Virus record (IMG/VR): IMGVR_UViG_3300044859_001932 | Coordinates: 1-57,680 of that record | From: a virus | DNA: 57,680 nt | Direction: 5' to 3' (one strand) | Shown here: positions 29,930-37,445 of the stretch, piece after piece | How the letters are laid out: each line of letters begins with the position of its first letter | How positions within the stretch are numbered: position 1 is the stretch's first letter | Position numbers and translations under genes: made by a program | Notes under the pieces: generated by a model | The model's input: the letters and a program-made list of their open reading frames with translations, nothing else | What the model was told of the DNA's origin: nothing | The model's database searches: none

Positions 29930-30068
29930 TGAAATTTATTAATTGGTTTAGCCGTTGGATTTCTTCAATTACATCATCACCTAATTCAATTTTAGAAATT
30001 ATCGATAAGTCAATTACTTGACTGTATAATACTTTGATTAACTGGTCTTTTGCTTCCTCTTTATTCAT
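29922..30068 (-). CDS. Small protein, 48 aa
   Basis: MNKEEAKDQLIKVLYSQVID then IISKIELGDDVIEEIQRLNQ: an amphipathic helical protein. It starts 17 bp after the next gene and overlaps the 35-aa membrane protein by 8 bp. Not recognised. Confidence 0.5.
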   Translation of the reverse strand: MNKEEAKDQLIKVLYSQVIDLSIISKIELGDDVIEEIQRLNQLINFNV

Positions 30069-30085
30069 GATTTTATTTTTACTTA

Positions 30086-30319
30086 TTAATAAATTTTAAG
30101 GTGTGGGTATTCTGTTATCTCTACGAATCTTTTATCAACTTTATAATACTTTTCTAATACTTCATCTAACAATTTCTCTTTCGAATCTTGGAAATAAAGA
30201 TAACGAGCTGATCCATATCCCATATCAACTATGTAGCCAATGTATTTCCAACTCATGAATGATCTTCTTTGGATTAGATAATTATTCTTCCCTTTTACGA
30301 ATCTTATTTTAATTCTCAT
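30086..30319 (-). CDS. Hypothetical protein, 77 aa
   Basis: The start is placed at the ATG at 30319 (MRIKIRFVKGKNNYLIQRRS), which overlaps the upstream stop by 11 bp; ATG 30328 is an alternative. Beta-rich with YIGYIVDMGYGSARYLYFQD and a basic helix. Not recognised. Confidence 0.6.
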   Translation of the reverse strand: MRIKIRFVKGKNNYLIQRRSFMSWKYIGYIVDMGYGSARYLYFQDSKEKLLDEVLEKYYKVDKRFVEITEYPHLKIY

Positions 30320-30503
30320 TTTCCTCATTATTAATTTCACCGGTTTCTAAATCAAACCAAACTGTTTCTGGTCCTTCGTTACCCATCTGTGATAGAGCTT
30401 TCTGCAGCATTGGTCCTAAAACTTGATTCATCCATTGGTCCTGTGTCAGATCCGAATCTGGATTATTCTTTAGGTAATTTTTGTACTGTAATTCTAATGT
30501 CAT
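30309..30503 (-). CDS. Hypothetical protein, 64 aa
   Basis: MTLELQYKNYLKNNPDSDLT, QDQWMNQVLGPMLQKAL, then a C-terminal WFDLETGEINNEENEN. Soluble, helical, acidic tail. Not recognised. It lies 18 bp after the AAA+ gene, likely the same transcript. Confidence 0.65.
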   Translation of the reverse strand: MTLELQYKNYLKNNPDSDLTQDQWMNQVLGPMLQKALSQMGNEGPETVWFDLETGEINNEENEN

Positions 30504-30521
30504 GTTGATTTATTTTTAATA

Positions 30522-31514
30522 TTAATGCGACCCAAAGCCAATCTCTTTCTGCTTTTTACCTTTCGGTGTTTTTTTCATACCTTTAAGATGCTCTATTGCA
30601 TTTTCGTATTTGTTGTCTAGCAACACAACCGAAATAAAGAGTTCTTTTAAATGAGAAATAGAAAGATCCTCTGTATCATCTAACCATTTCTCTATATTTA
30701 TATCGATTTTATTATCCCCTATTTTATTTTCTAGGTAGGATTTTCTAACCTCTCTAGAAGGTGGAGCAACATAATATCTTCGGTCAAAACGGGAAGGTCT
30801 ATTAGTAATCCTTTCCTCTAGTTTTTCTGGGTAGTTCGTTGTTGCTATATAAACAACATTTTCGATTTGTTTAATTCCATCAAGAATATTAAGTAACACT
30901 GAAGTTGAATAATTGCTATCCCCTGCAACGCTATCGATATCTTCGATAATAACAACTAGTGGACGATCAGGTTCAATCTGTCTTAACTTTGGAACCATTT
31001 CAACATATGCTTTGATAGAGTCTTCGTTTTTAATATTGATAACAACACCTGATAACTCCTTGATGATGTGCATCATGCAAAGCTGTAAAATACCTGACTT
31101 ACCACATCCAGGATCCCCATATAAAAGAATACCCCTTTTGTGCATAAGATTATATGATTTATAAAGTTCTGCTTTTTTCCAGAATAATTTTATATCAGTC
31201 AGGATTTCGTGAATCTCAACTGTGGGAAGCTCGTATAACTCATCAGTGTTAATGGTTTGTCCCATTACGCACCACTCATTAGCTCTGTTGTTCCATTCAA
31301 ATTCATACAGACCCGCAGGAAGTTGTTTCTCTGCTTTAGGAGCTGCGATATAACTACCGTCACCCATAATAGACCATTGGGCAAAATCACTCTTTTTCTC
31401 TTCATCCCCCGAGTGATAAATCACTTCATCAGTAAGATAGTCGTCAGCTTCTATTTCAATATTTCGCATGCCTAAATCTGCCATTATTTTTTCTCTAATT
31501 TTTCTTCTTGACAT
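30522..31514 (-). CDS. AAA+ ATPase, FtsH/BCS1-like core, 330 aa
   Basis: Residues 1-95 form a specific N-terminal domain. The AAA core has Walker A GILLYGDPGCGKSG (133-140), Walker B PLVVIIEDID, sensor 1 VYIATTNYPEKLEERI, and an arginine-finger region NRPSRFDRRYYVAPP. The lid has ISHLKELFISVVLLD. It is a single-ring AAA ATPase without protease or helicase domain. Possible roles are protein unfolding, replication-clamp handling or takeover of host complexes; none can be chosen from sequence. It ends with a short basic tail. Confidence 0.88.
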   Translation of the reverse strand: MSRRKIREKIMADLGMRNIEIEADDYLTDEVIYHSGDEEKKSDFAQWSIMGDGSYIAAPKAEKQLPAGLYEFEWNNRANEWCVMGQTINTDELYELPTVEIHEILTDIKLFWKKAELYKSYNLMHKRGILLYGDPGCGKSGILQLCMMHIIKELSGVVINIKNEDSIKAYVEMVPKLRQIEPDRPLVVIIEDIDSVAGDSNYSTSVLLNILDGIKQIENVVYIATTNYPEKLEERITNRPSRFDRRYYVAPPSREVRKSYLENKIGDNKIDINIEKWLDDTEDLSISHLKELFISVVLLDNKYENAIEHLKGMKKTPKGKKQKEIGFGSH

Positions 31515-31563
31515 TTTATGTAGATTATATTATTTTATATTTTCTAATATTATTTAGTTTCAT

Positions 31564-32301
31564 TTAGCTTAAATAATTTGACATGTTAATAGCGGCTTGT
31601 TCAGCTTCTCCCCATGTACTTATCGTTATATTTCCTCTTCTATTAAATGGTATAATCGATGCTATTTCAAACTCTTTACCCTCATCTAGCCATCCCTCTT
31701 TTCTGTTTCTGATTTCCCTCTTATTAGCTAATTTTTTATACTTGTCCCATTCTTCTTTTAAGTAATCGGATTCATCAGGAACATAATTTTCATTAAATAA
31801 CCTATCGCCCAATCTAAATATATTTCCCCCTCTGTGGCTGTATCCATAATATCCTTTTACGAAAGATGAAAAGTAATCCTCAACTACGCCATTCCTTTCT
31901 GCTGGTATATGGAAAAAATCCTTCTCTAAAACTAGTGCAACCCCATTAGGCTTTTTCTGGGTTACAATCATCTGGTTTCTGTAATATCTCCATCCATCAG
32001 ATAGATTCCCGATGTATGTTCCGTCTGGGGCTAAGAAAGAATTTTCTAAAATGTATTCGTCATTAATGAATTTATGCTCTCCTATAATTCCCCCAGTATA
32101 CAGATTGATGAGTTTAACCTTTTCCGGATCAGGGATAAACCCATTAAGATTCCTTCTGACATAAATCCTAGAAACCAACTTGGTGAATCCCAGATTTAAG
32201 TGGACCTTATTAAGTTTGTTGTTTCCTGAAGAATACCAAGGGGACTTCTCAAATTTCAATCGGATCTTTCCTAAATAAGGGGTTTGATTTTTTATTAACA
32301 T
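31564..32301 (-). CDS. Hypothetical phage protein, 245 aa
   Basis: Not recognised. Beta-rich with many aromatic residues: YSSGNNKLNKVHLNLGFTKL, YVRRNLNGFIPDPEKVKLIN, DGWRYYRNQMIV and SFVKGYYGYSHRGGN. The C terminus FNRRGNITISTWGEAEQAAI ends in a helix. No signal peptide. Possibly a structural or host-takeover protein. 1 bp from the preceding membrane gene. Confidence 0.7.
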   Translation of the reverse strand: MLIKNQTPYLGKIRLKFEKSPWYSSGNNKLNKVHLNLGFTKLVSRIYVRRNLNGFIPDPEKVKLINLYTGGIIGEHKFINDEYILENSFLAPDGTYIGNLSDGWRYYRNQMIVTQKKPNGVALVLEKDFFHIPAERNGVVEDYFSSFVKGYYGYSHRGGNIFRLGDRLFNENYVPDESDYLKEEWDKYKKLANKREIRNRKEGWLDEGKEFEIASIIPFNRRGNITISTWGEAEQAAINMSNYLS

Positions 32302-32302
32302 T

Positions 32303-32635
32303 TTATAATAGATAATTAACTAATAGACATGATAATTTATAACCAGTAAATGCTCCCAATGCAGAGGGTATCGGGAACACAATAAGTTTCCCCAGATCGG
32401 TCACATACTTTGGACGATTTACTATTCTACCAAGATAAAAATAGTAAACAAAATAACCAATAAACACAGCAAAATCAACTTTGGTTGATATGAAAACAAC
32501 CAAGGTAGCACCAATAAATCCGTAAAGAAAATTATCTCTAACCCCTTCCCAGATCTCCGCCGTGGTAGCATCTTTATATTCCTTAACTATTTTATCGATC
32601 CGGATAATCCCTTTACCGCGTTTCCCTATTTCCAT
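32303..32635 (-). CDS. Membrane protein, 110 aa
   Basis: Two to three hydrophobic helices: FLYGFIGATLVVFI, FAVFIGYFVYYFYLG and IPSALGAFTGYKLSCLL. The start is taken as ATG 32635; a GTG two codons upstream (32641) falls on the -7 box. The nearness of promoter module P6 means the transcript could begin at or almost at the start codon. Function unknown. Confidence 0.65.
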   Translation of the reverse strand: MEIGKRGKGIIRIDKIVKEYKDATTAEIWEGVRDNFLYGFIGATLVVFISTKVDFAVFIGYFVYYFYLGRIVNRPKYVTDLGKLIVFPIPSALGAFTGYKLSCLLVNYLL

Positions 32636-32640
32636 TTCCA

Positions 32641-32672
32641 CAAATATAATGTTTGACTACGCATTAAAAAAA
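32641..32672 (-). promoter_or_regulatory. 32-nt phage promoter module P6, possible leaderless start
   Basis: Minus strand: seven T, A, ATGCG, then a perfect -7 box TATATTTG (32641-32648). It ends only 5 bp before the ATG at 32635, so transcription would start near the start codon. Its T-run also overlaps the stop of the upstream gene at 32673. Confidence 0.6.
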
Positions 32673-33278
32673 TTAAATACGGGATTCTTTTAGATTTTTT
32701 ATTTGAGCTTCATATAACCTATTCTGATCCTCAATCAGGACAAGGCTGCTTCTTGCATTTTTCCAGTAGTAGTAGAATTTATCACAGAGTTTTTTTGTTA
32801 GCTCTATTTTCTCTTTATGTAGGAATCTTGGTTCTTTTATGGTGGTAACCACACCGTAAGAATTTACGTACATTAGCCCTGCATAATCAGGAACTTCGTC
32901 TGCCTTAATTAACCCCTCTGGAACGCAATAATAAAACTTATTAGGCCTAAATTTCCATTCGACCGGAGCGTAATAATGTTCTGATATTCTTTTCTTTGTT
33001 TCAGTGTCATTATGATATCTATACTTCTTCTTCATATAGATGCCCTCATTTAATATAAGGTGCTTATTCTTCTTTTTGAAATCATTTAAGAAATCAGATC
33101 TGCTGATTTTTATTTCTATCTCATAACAGTACCCGCTTTTCTGAACTACCAGAAAATCTGTCTCCCAATCTTCTTTAAAAAGATAAAGATTACCTGCGGT
33201 ATATTTAATATTTCCGCTATCGAATCTTTTCTCTAGATTTTTCTGAATGGTTTTTTCGCTGTGCTTGATATCTGCCAT
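32673..33278 (-). CDS. PD-(D/E)XK-like (MmcB-type) putative nuclease, 201 aa
   Basis: The core reads WETDFLVVQKSGYCYEIEIK then ISRSDFLNDFKKKNKH, matching the D...E-x-K nuclease pattern (D at TDF, E-I-K) followed by the SRxDFxxDxKxxKH signature that I associate with MmcB-like DNA-repair proteins. The N-terminal SEKTIQKNLEKRF helix and the C-terminal NKFYYCVPEGLIKADEVPDY strand-turn are also typical. It may cut DNA or RNA; substrate unknown. Confidence 0.68.
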   Translation of the reverse strand: MADIKHSEKTIQKNLEKRFDSGNIKYTAGNLYLFKEDWETDFLVVQKSGYCYEIEIKISRSDFLNDFKKKNKHLILNEGIYMKKKYRYHNDTETKKRISEHYYAPVEWKFRPNKFYYCVPEGLIKADEVPDYAGLMYVNSYGVVTTIKEPRFLHKEKIELTKKLCDKFYYYWKNARSSLVLIEDQNRLYEAQIKNLKESRI

Positions 33279-33287
33279 TTCTATTAG

Positions 33288-33944
33288 TTAATCCCACCAC
33301 CCACGAAGACCTGTACCATCAAACCATTCGTAGTAATGGTCACGTTCTCTCTGTTCTTCCTCTGTTAATGATTCTGATAGCTTTTGATATTCTTCGTGAT
33401 TCTGACCTTGTAGAATCCTAAATAATTCTTTCCATTCTTGCTCTCCTATTTCACGAGCTCTTTCAAACACCTTTCTATTATGAGCTTTTTCTTCGTCAGT
33501 GTCTTTATCAACTAATCTAGAATATCCTGGTTTATCTTCAACTTCCTTAAATTCCAATTCGTGATGTATAACCTCTCCCAATTCTGCTTCTGCCATTTCA
33601 ATGTACAGATCTTCATTGTAGTTCCTCATAAGCTCCGCAGCTCTCTTCATCGCTTTGACTTTTTTTAGTCTGCTGATGTCAACCTCATTACCGTGTGTTT
33701 CTATTTTGTCGCTCATATCGGAAATCCCTATTTCCAGAAATTTTAGTAAAGCGTGATGATCCCACCAGTAGTGATTTGCTAGCGGCTTTCTGAATTTCCA
33801 AACGTTCTTTATGAATCTGGGAATATCATATCTGAATAGCGAGTATGTTTTATACCACCATGTATTGTGTCTTATCAATCTTTTGATGCTATCACCAAAT
33901 GTGTCTGCGAATCCTATTACCATAAAAAATGATTTGTTTTTCAT
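33288..33944 (-). CDS. Hypothetical phage protein, 218 aa
   Basis: Aromatic- and Arg-rich N-terminal part (IRHNTWWYKTYSLFRYDIPR, FIKNVWKFRKPLANHYWWDH, HALLKFLEIGISDM) and a charged helical C-terminal part with an acidic stretch and final FDGTGLRGWWD. A pattern seen in other jumbo-phage hypotheticals. No catalytic motif identified; soluble or membrane-associated. Confidence 0.7.
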   Translation of the reverse strand: MKNKSFFMVIGFADTFGDSIKRLIRHNTWWYKTYSLFRYDIPRFIKNVWKFRKPLANHYWWDHHALLKFLEIGISDMSDKIETHGNEVDISRLKKVKAMKRAAELMRNYNEDLYIEMAEAELGEVIHHELEFKEVEDKPGYSRLVDKDTDEEKAHNRKVFERAREIGEQEWKELFRILQGQNHEEYQKLSESLTEEEQRERDHYYEWFDGTGLRGWWD

Positions 33945-33974
33945 AGATTACGATCAAAGCAAAGTTTCACAAAA

Positions 33975-34001
33975 AAAGCCAGATAAACTATATCTGGCTT
34001 T
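33975..34001 (-). terminator. Rho-independent terminator
   Basis: AAAGCCAGATA/TATCTGGCTTT followed by a T-run on the minus strand, 19 bp after the stop of the acidic 134-aa gene. Confidence 0.82.
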
Positions 34002-34020
34002 AAATATTATAAGGTTTTAA

Positions 34021-34425
34021 TTATTCTTCGTCTTCTTCACCTTCTTCTTTCTCATCATCTTCAACCTCTGGCTTTTCCTCATCTTCAACTTCAACCTCAA
34101 ACTCTATGTTCTCAGGCTCGATCATTTCTTCTCCTGATTCTTCTGATGATCCTGCACCTTCAATTTCGTTTCTGATCCAATCAGCAACTTCTTGAATATC
34201 GTCTTTAGACGTAGCAATATGATCAGCAGCCCAATCGTGACCATTCCTAAGATGGTTATCAACTTCTTCCGGATCCATTTTAAGAATTTCTTCTATGTAA
34301 TGTTTAATTGAAGTTAAGTTTGCAAAAAACATGTAGTGCTGTTTTCCACCTTCCATGTTATTGTCGTCTTCCGCTATTTCCATAGCTTTTTTCTTAAAGT
34401 CGTCAAATGATACTATTCTTTCCAT
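34021..34425 (-). CDS. Acidic protein with targeting-like N terminus, 134 aa
   Basis: N-terminal MERIVSFDDFKKKAMEIAED resembles the FxxF...E targeting peptides but is longer. Residues 28-90 are helical (FANLTSIKHYIEEILKMD, NHLRNGHDWAADHIATSKDD), and the last 40 residues are almost all Glu/Asp. DNA-mimic or capsid-internal roles are possible. It has a GATATATA element upstream and a terminator downstream, so it is a single-gene unit. Confidence 0.72.
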   Translation of the reverse strand: MERIVSFDDFKKKAMEIAEDDNNMEGGKQHYMFFANLTSIKHYIEEILKMDPEEVDNHLRNGHDWAADHIATSKDDIQEVADWIRNEIEGAGSSEESGEEMIEPENIEFEVEVEDEEKPEVEDDEKEEGEEDEE

Positions 34426-34447
34426 TTTTTAAATTTTTATGTTTATG

Positions 34448-34455
34448 TATATATC
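34448..34455 (-). promoter_or_regulatory. GATATATA element, possible late promoter
   Basis: Octamer on the minus strand 22 bp before the acidic 134-aa gene, overlapping no coding sequence. Confidence 0.45.
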
Positions 34456-34463
34456 TATTTTAA

Positions 34464-35051
34464 TTATCTAATTGAGTAATCAGTGTATTTAGTCTTGACC
34501 GGGGTCTCATTAGGAAAATAGTACTTTATAGTCTTTTTAGACCTTTCTAAGTAGATTGTTTTATAAAATCCGGTAGGAACGGTAGCTCCTGAGGGCAATA
34601 AGATAGATTTTTTGTCAAAAACAAGAGTTACTGTAACTATAACATTTTCAGTCTTAGCCAATTCTCTCTCATATTTTTCTAGCATTTTCCATACACCTCT
34701 GTTTAAATATTGATTCTGTAAAGCGCAGTTTAAGTAGCTAAAAGTTTGATATAAAAGCTCTTTGGTGCAATTAAAATCAGCTGCTGGAGCTAAATGACCC
34801 TTGTCATATATGTTATTCGCATAATCAGCTGCATCGGAGGTTTTAATCGAGTCATTTGTATAAAAGTCCATACCTTCTCTAGAAGCTGTTCCTTCCGTGC
34901 ATTGCACAGTGTATCTTATCCATGTTGGCTGCTCTAGCTTTTCGTTGTATATTACTTCGTAAATCTGTGTTTTTACCTTAACCGATTCTCTAAGTTTCTG
35001 TCCAAATAATAAGGTCGGTAATAATGCTATTAAGAATATTAATTTTTTCAT
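34464..35051 (-). CDS. Secreted DNA/RNA non-specific endonuclease (NUC1/EndA type)
   Basis: 195 aa with a signal peptide (KLIFLIALLPTLLFGQ). The beta-beta-alpha-metal core has NIYDKGHLAPAADFN, where the usual DRGH is DKGH (H86 general base), and LNCALQNQYLNRGVWKMLE with the metal-binding Asn. These nucleases degrade single- or double-stranded DNA and RNA, here after export to the periplasm or medium. It could clear competing phage DNA, or feed nucleotide salvage. Single gene between an acidic protein and a glycosyltransferase. Confidence 0.87.
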   Translation of the reverse strand: MKKLIFLIALLPTLLFGQKLRESVKVKTQIYEVIYNEKLEQPTWIRYTVQCTEGTASREGMDFYTNDSIKTSDAADYANNIYDKGHLAPAADFNCTKELLYQTFSYLNCALQNQYLNRGVWKMLEKYERELAKTENVIVTVTLVFDKKSILLPSGATVPTGFYKTIYLERSKKTIKYYFPNETPVKTKYTDYSIR

Positions 35052-35090
35052 TAACTTTTTTTACTACTATTTATCTTCGACCTGCCTATT

Positions 35091-37442
35091 TTATTTGGAC
35101 CAGCCCCTAGCCTCTATAGCATCCATTACCTGTTTTGCAGAGATTCTCTTGGTGCACTCAAATTGTCTGGGGGTTCCTTTATGCTCAGGACACCAGAACC
35201 AATCTCCTGGGTCAAATGGGAATCTCTCAGGTGTATTAAAGCAGGAATTACAAACGTCATCCCTGTGAATTCTAATGCAGTCCTCATCAAACTCGTTATC
35301 CTTTGTGGTTACCCCTGATATCACAGCCACTTTTTTACCTAGAGCATGTGCTACCCAAGATAATCCGCTGGAAAGTCCTACGAAGAATTCGCAATGTTCT
35401 ATCCAGTGCATCATTTCAGTAAGTTCCATACCTGTCTTGTTCATGCAGTTCTTTGGGATCTCGTTCCAGTTTCCCTCCGTACCAAAGCTATAATATCGAT
35501 CTATGCAAACTGGGGTTAGTCCCTTCTTAGTAAGCATGTCGCATAATTTTTCCCAGGAATTGTTATTGTTCCAATGCTTAGCCTGTGCAGTACTGTGACT
35601 GGAAAAGCAAACATATTTCTTATTTAGTGGGGAAGGTTTTCCTGATGTCTTTAGCTGTGGTCTAACTTTGCCCATATCACCTAATCCTAGCTGTTTAGCG
35701 AAGCCTATTTGTAAAGGTAAGTCATAGATATAGTCACAGCATATAATGTCCGTATAAGCGCTTAAATCACCCGGCATTTGTATCAGATTTACATTGGGAT
35801 ATAATTCTTTGTAAAGAAATCCAAAATTAGATACCACATCACACACTTTGCCCAATCTTCTAGCATATTCTTCTGCATAGGGCATGAAAGATATAGTGTC
35901 ACCCAATGCCGCAGTTTTTAAAATTATAAGTGGGTTGTTTTCTTTAACATGGTTTGGACTAAAGTAAGATATTATCTGATCCGTGTTTAAAACCCGATAA
36001 AATCCAGACTCGTCATCACCATTATATTTAAAATGCGGTAAGTAGATGTCTTCAAGAAACCTTGATTTTTCTGATATAGACGGGATGCACTTAGTTAGAG
36101 ACACAAAGTCCTTAATAATGTCCTTAATATCATCTCTTCTTATGTTTCCGTCCTCTATCAAAACATGCTGATCTGTTAGATCCATCTTGATTGTTTTCAG
36201 AACCTCTGAGCCATCTTTTATAACGATTTCCCAGTCAATATACTCGTTTTTATTATCAGGGACTGTCGACCAAGCTCTTCTGCTTTTTCCAACATTTAAA
36301 AATGATTTAATCGATCCTGTTCTGGCATCTCTAAAAAATATAGCCTGTCCTTCGCCTTCAGGATATGAGCATTTATAAAAATGCGGATCCCTTTTAAACC
36401 AAGAGTAAAATCCATGATCCTCTCTCTTTTCTATTCTCTTAGGAATTGACAGGTAGTCATTAAGTATAAGGCTCTTCTGTGATATCTTACCGAATGAAGC
36501 ATAATCCATAAGCATTCTTGAAACAACAACTTCCCATGATATTAAACTTCTTTTATCTTTACATTCAAGAACATATTGGGGATATCTTTGGAGAACTTCA
36601 GAAACACCATCAACTAGATCTACAGTGTTTGCGGTGTCTACTCTTTTCATCCCTTTTAGATCAGCCTCCATTAAACCAACAACAGGAATACCCATCGCTA
36701 TACTTTCAGTAACTGTTAGGTTAGGATGTCCTGCTTCGATAGCTCCTGGATTTAAAAAGACGTGATGTTTTCTTATTTCAGCAAGCGAATCCTCATAATT
36801 CATGTCGTATATCACATTGAGTCTTATGTACGATGCTATCACATCATTCTTTTCGAAAAACTCCTTGTTGTTTTTACTAGGGCATATTATCGTTATGTGT
36901 AAATTCAGTACTGCTGCACACTCTATGCCTGGAATAAATCCCTTTCTGTCGAATAATGGATCTCCTAAAAGACCATTGTTTGCCATCATGACTAAACTTG
37001 GGCCTTTTTCAATAAGATCTTTGGATCTATCCTCAAAATAATAATCTTCTAAATTAGCCCCGTGGCTAAGGTATCTTAATTGTGGTAAAGAACCAAAATA
37101 ATCAACAAGATATTTAGCATGGACAAATGACAGAACAGATCCTTTTATAGCTTCCAGATTTTGTTTGTAAACATCAGAATCCTTTCCTAAATGATGTGCA
37201 TGGTGATCGTGATGGGAAAAAACGTAAGGAATACCTCTCTCTTTTAAAAGTAAAGCTAGATTAGCCATGTGTACATGGACAATGTCCCATTCACCTAACC
37301 TAACATCATCTGTGTAAATTATTTCAACCTCATGGCCAAGACCTCTTAATACCTTTGTGTATTCCCAGATTATTTTTTCTACTGCTCCCCATCCGTTAGG
37401 TGGTATCGGAATTACCCCTGGTGTGATTTGTGCTATTCTCAT
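35091..37442 (-). CDS. GT4 + GT9-like fusion glycosyltransferase (heptosyltransferase type), 783 aa
   Basis: The N-terminal half (1-330) is GT-B GT4-like: RIAQITPGVIPIPPNGWGAV, VFSHHDHHAHHLG and PNLTVTESIAMGIPVVGLME. The C-terminal half (500-783) resembles GT9 and the autotransporter O-heptosyltransferase TibC/Aah type: LIILKTAALGDTISFMPYAE, FSSHSTAQAKHWNNN, FFVGLSSGLSWVAHALGKK, then a four-Cys tail VCNSCF, FWCPEHKGT and FECTKRIS that probably binds iron or zinc. The middle (330-470) is an extra domain. It may glycosylate phage virion proteins or host surface structures. It follows the GT4/FkbM gene by 3 bp. Confidence 0.83.
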   Translation of the reverse strand: MRIAQITPGVIPIPPNGWGAVEKIIWEYTKVLRGLGHEVEIIYTDDVRLGEWDIVHVHMANLALLLKERGIPYVFSHHDHHAHHLGKDSDVYKQNLEAIKGSVLSFVHAKYLVDYFGSLPQLRYLSHGANLEDYYFEDRSKDLIEKGPSLVMMANNGLLGDPLFDRKGFIPGIECAAVLNLHITIICPSKNNKEFFEKNDVIASYIRLNVIYDMNYEDSLAEIRKHHVFLNPGAIEAGHPNLTVTESIAMGIPVVGLMEADLKGMKRVDTANTVDLVDGVSEVLQRYPQYVLECKDKRSLISWEVVVSRMLMDYASFGKISQKSLILNDYLSIPKRIEKREDHGFYSWFKRDPHFYKCSYPEGEGQAIFFRDARTGSIKSFLNVGKSRRAWSTVPDNKNEYIDWEIVIKDGSEVLKTIKMDLTDQHVLIEDGNIRRDDIKDIIKDFVSLTKCIPSISEKSRFLEDIYLPHFKYNGDDESGFYRVLNTDQIISYFSPNHVKENNPLIILKTAALGDTISFMPYAEEYARRLGKVCDVVSNFGFLYKELYPNVNLIQMPGDLSAYTDIICCDYIYDLPLQIGFAKQLGLGDMGKVRPQLKTSGKPSPLNKKYVCFSSHSTAQAKHWNNNNSWEKLCDMLTKKGLTPVCIDRYYSFGTEGNWNEIPKNCMNKTGMELTEMMHWIEHCEFFVGLSSGLSWVAHALGKKVAVISGVTTKDNEFDEDCIRIHRDDVCNSCFNTPERFPFDPGDWFWCPEHKGTPRQFECTKRISAKQVMDAIEARGWSK

Positions 37443-37445
37443 TTC

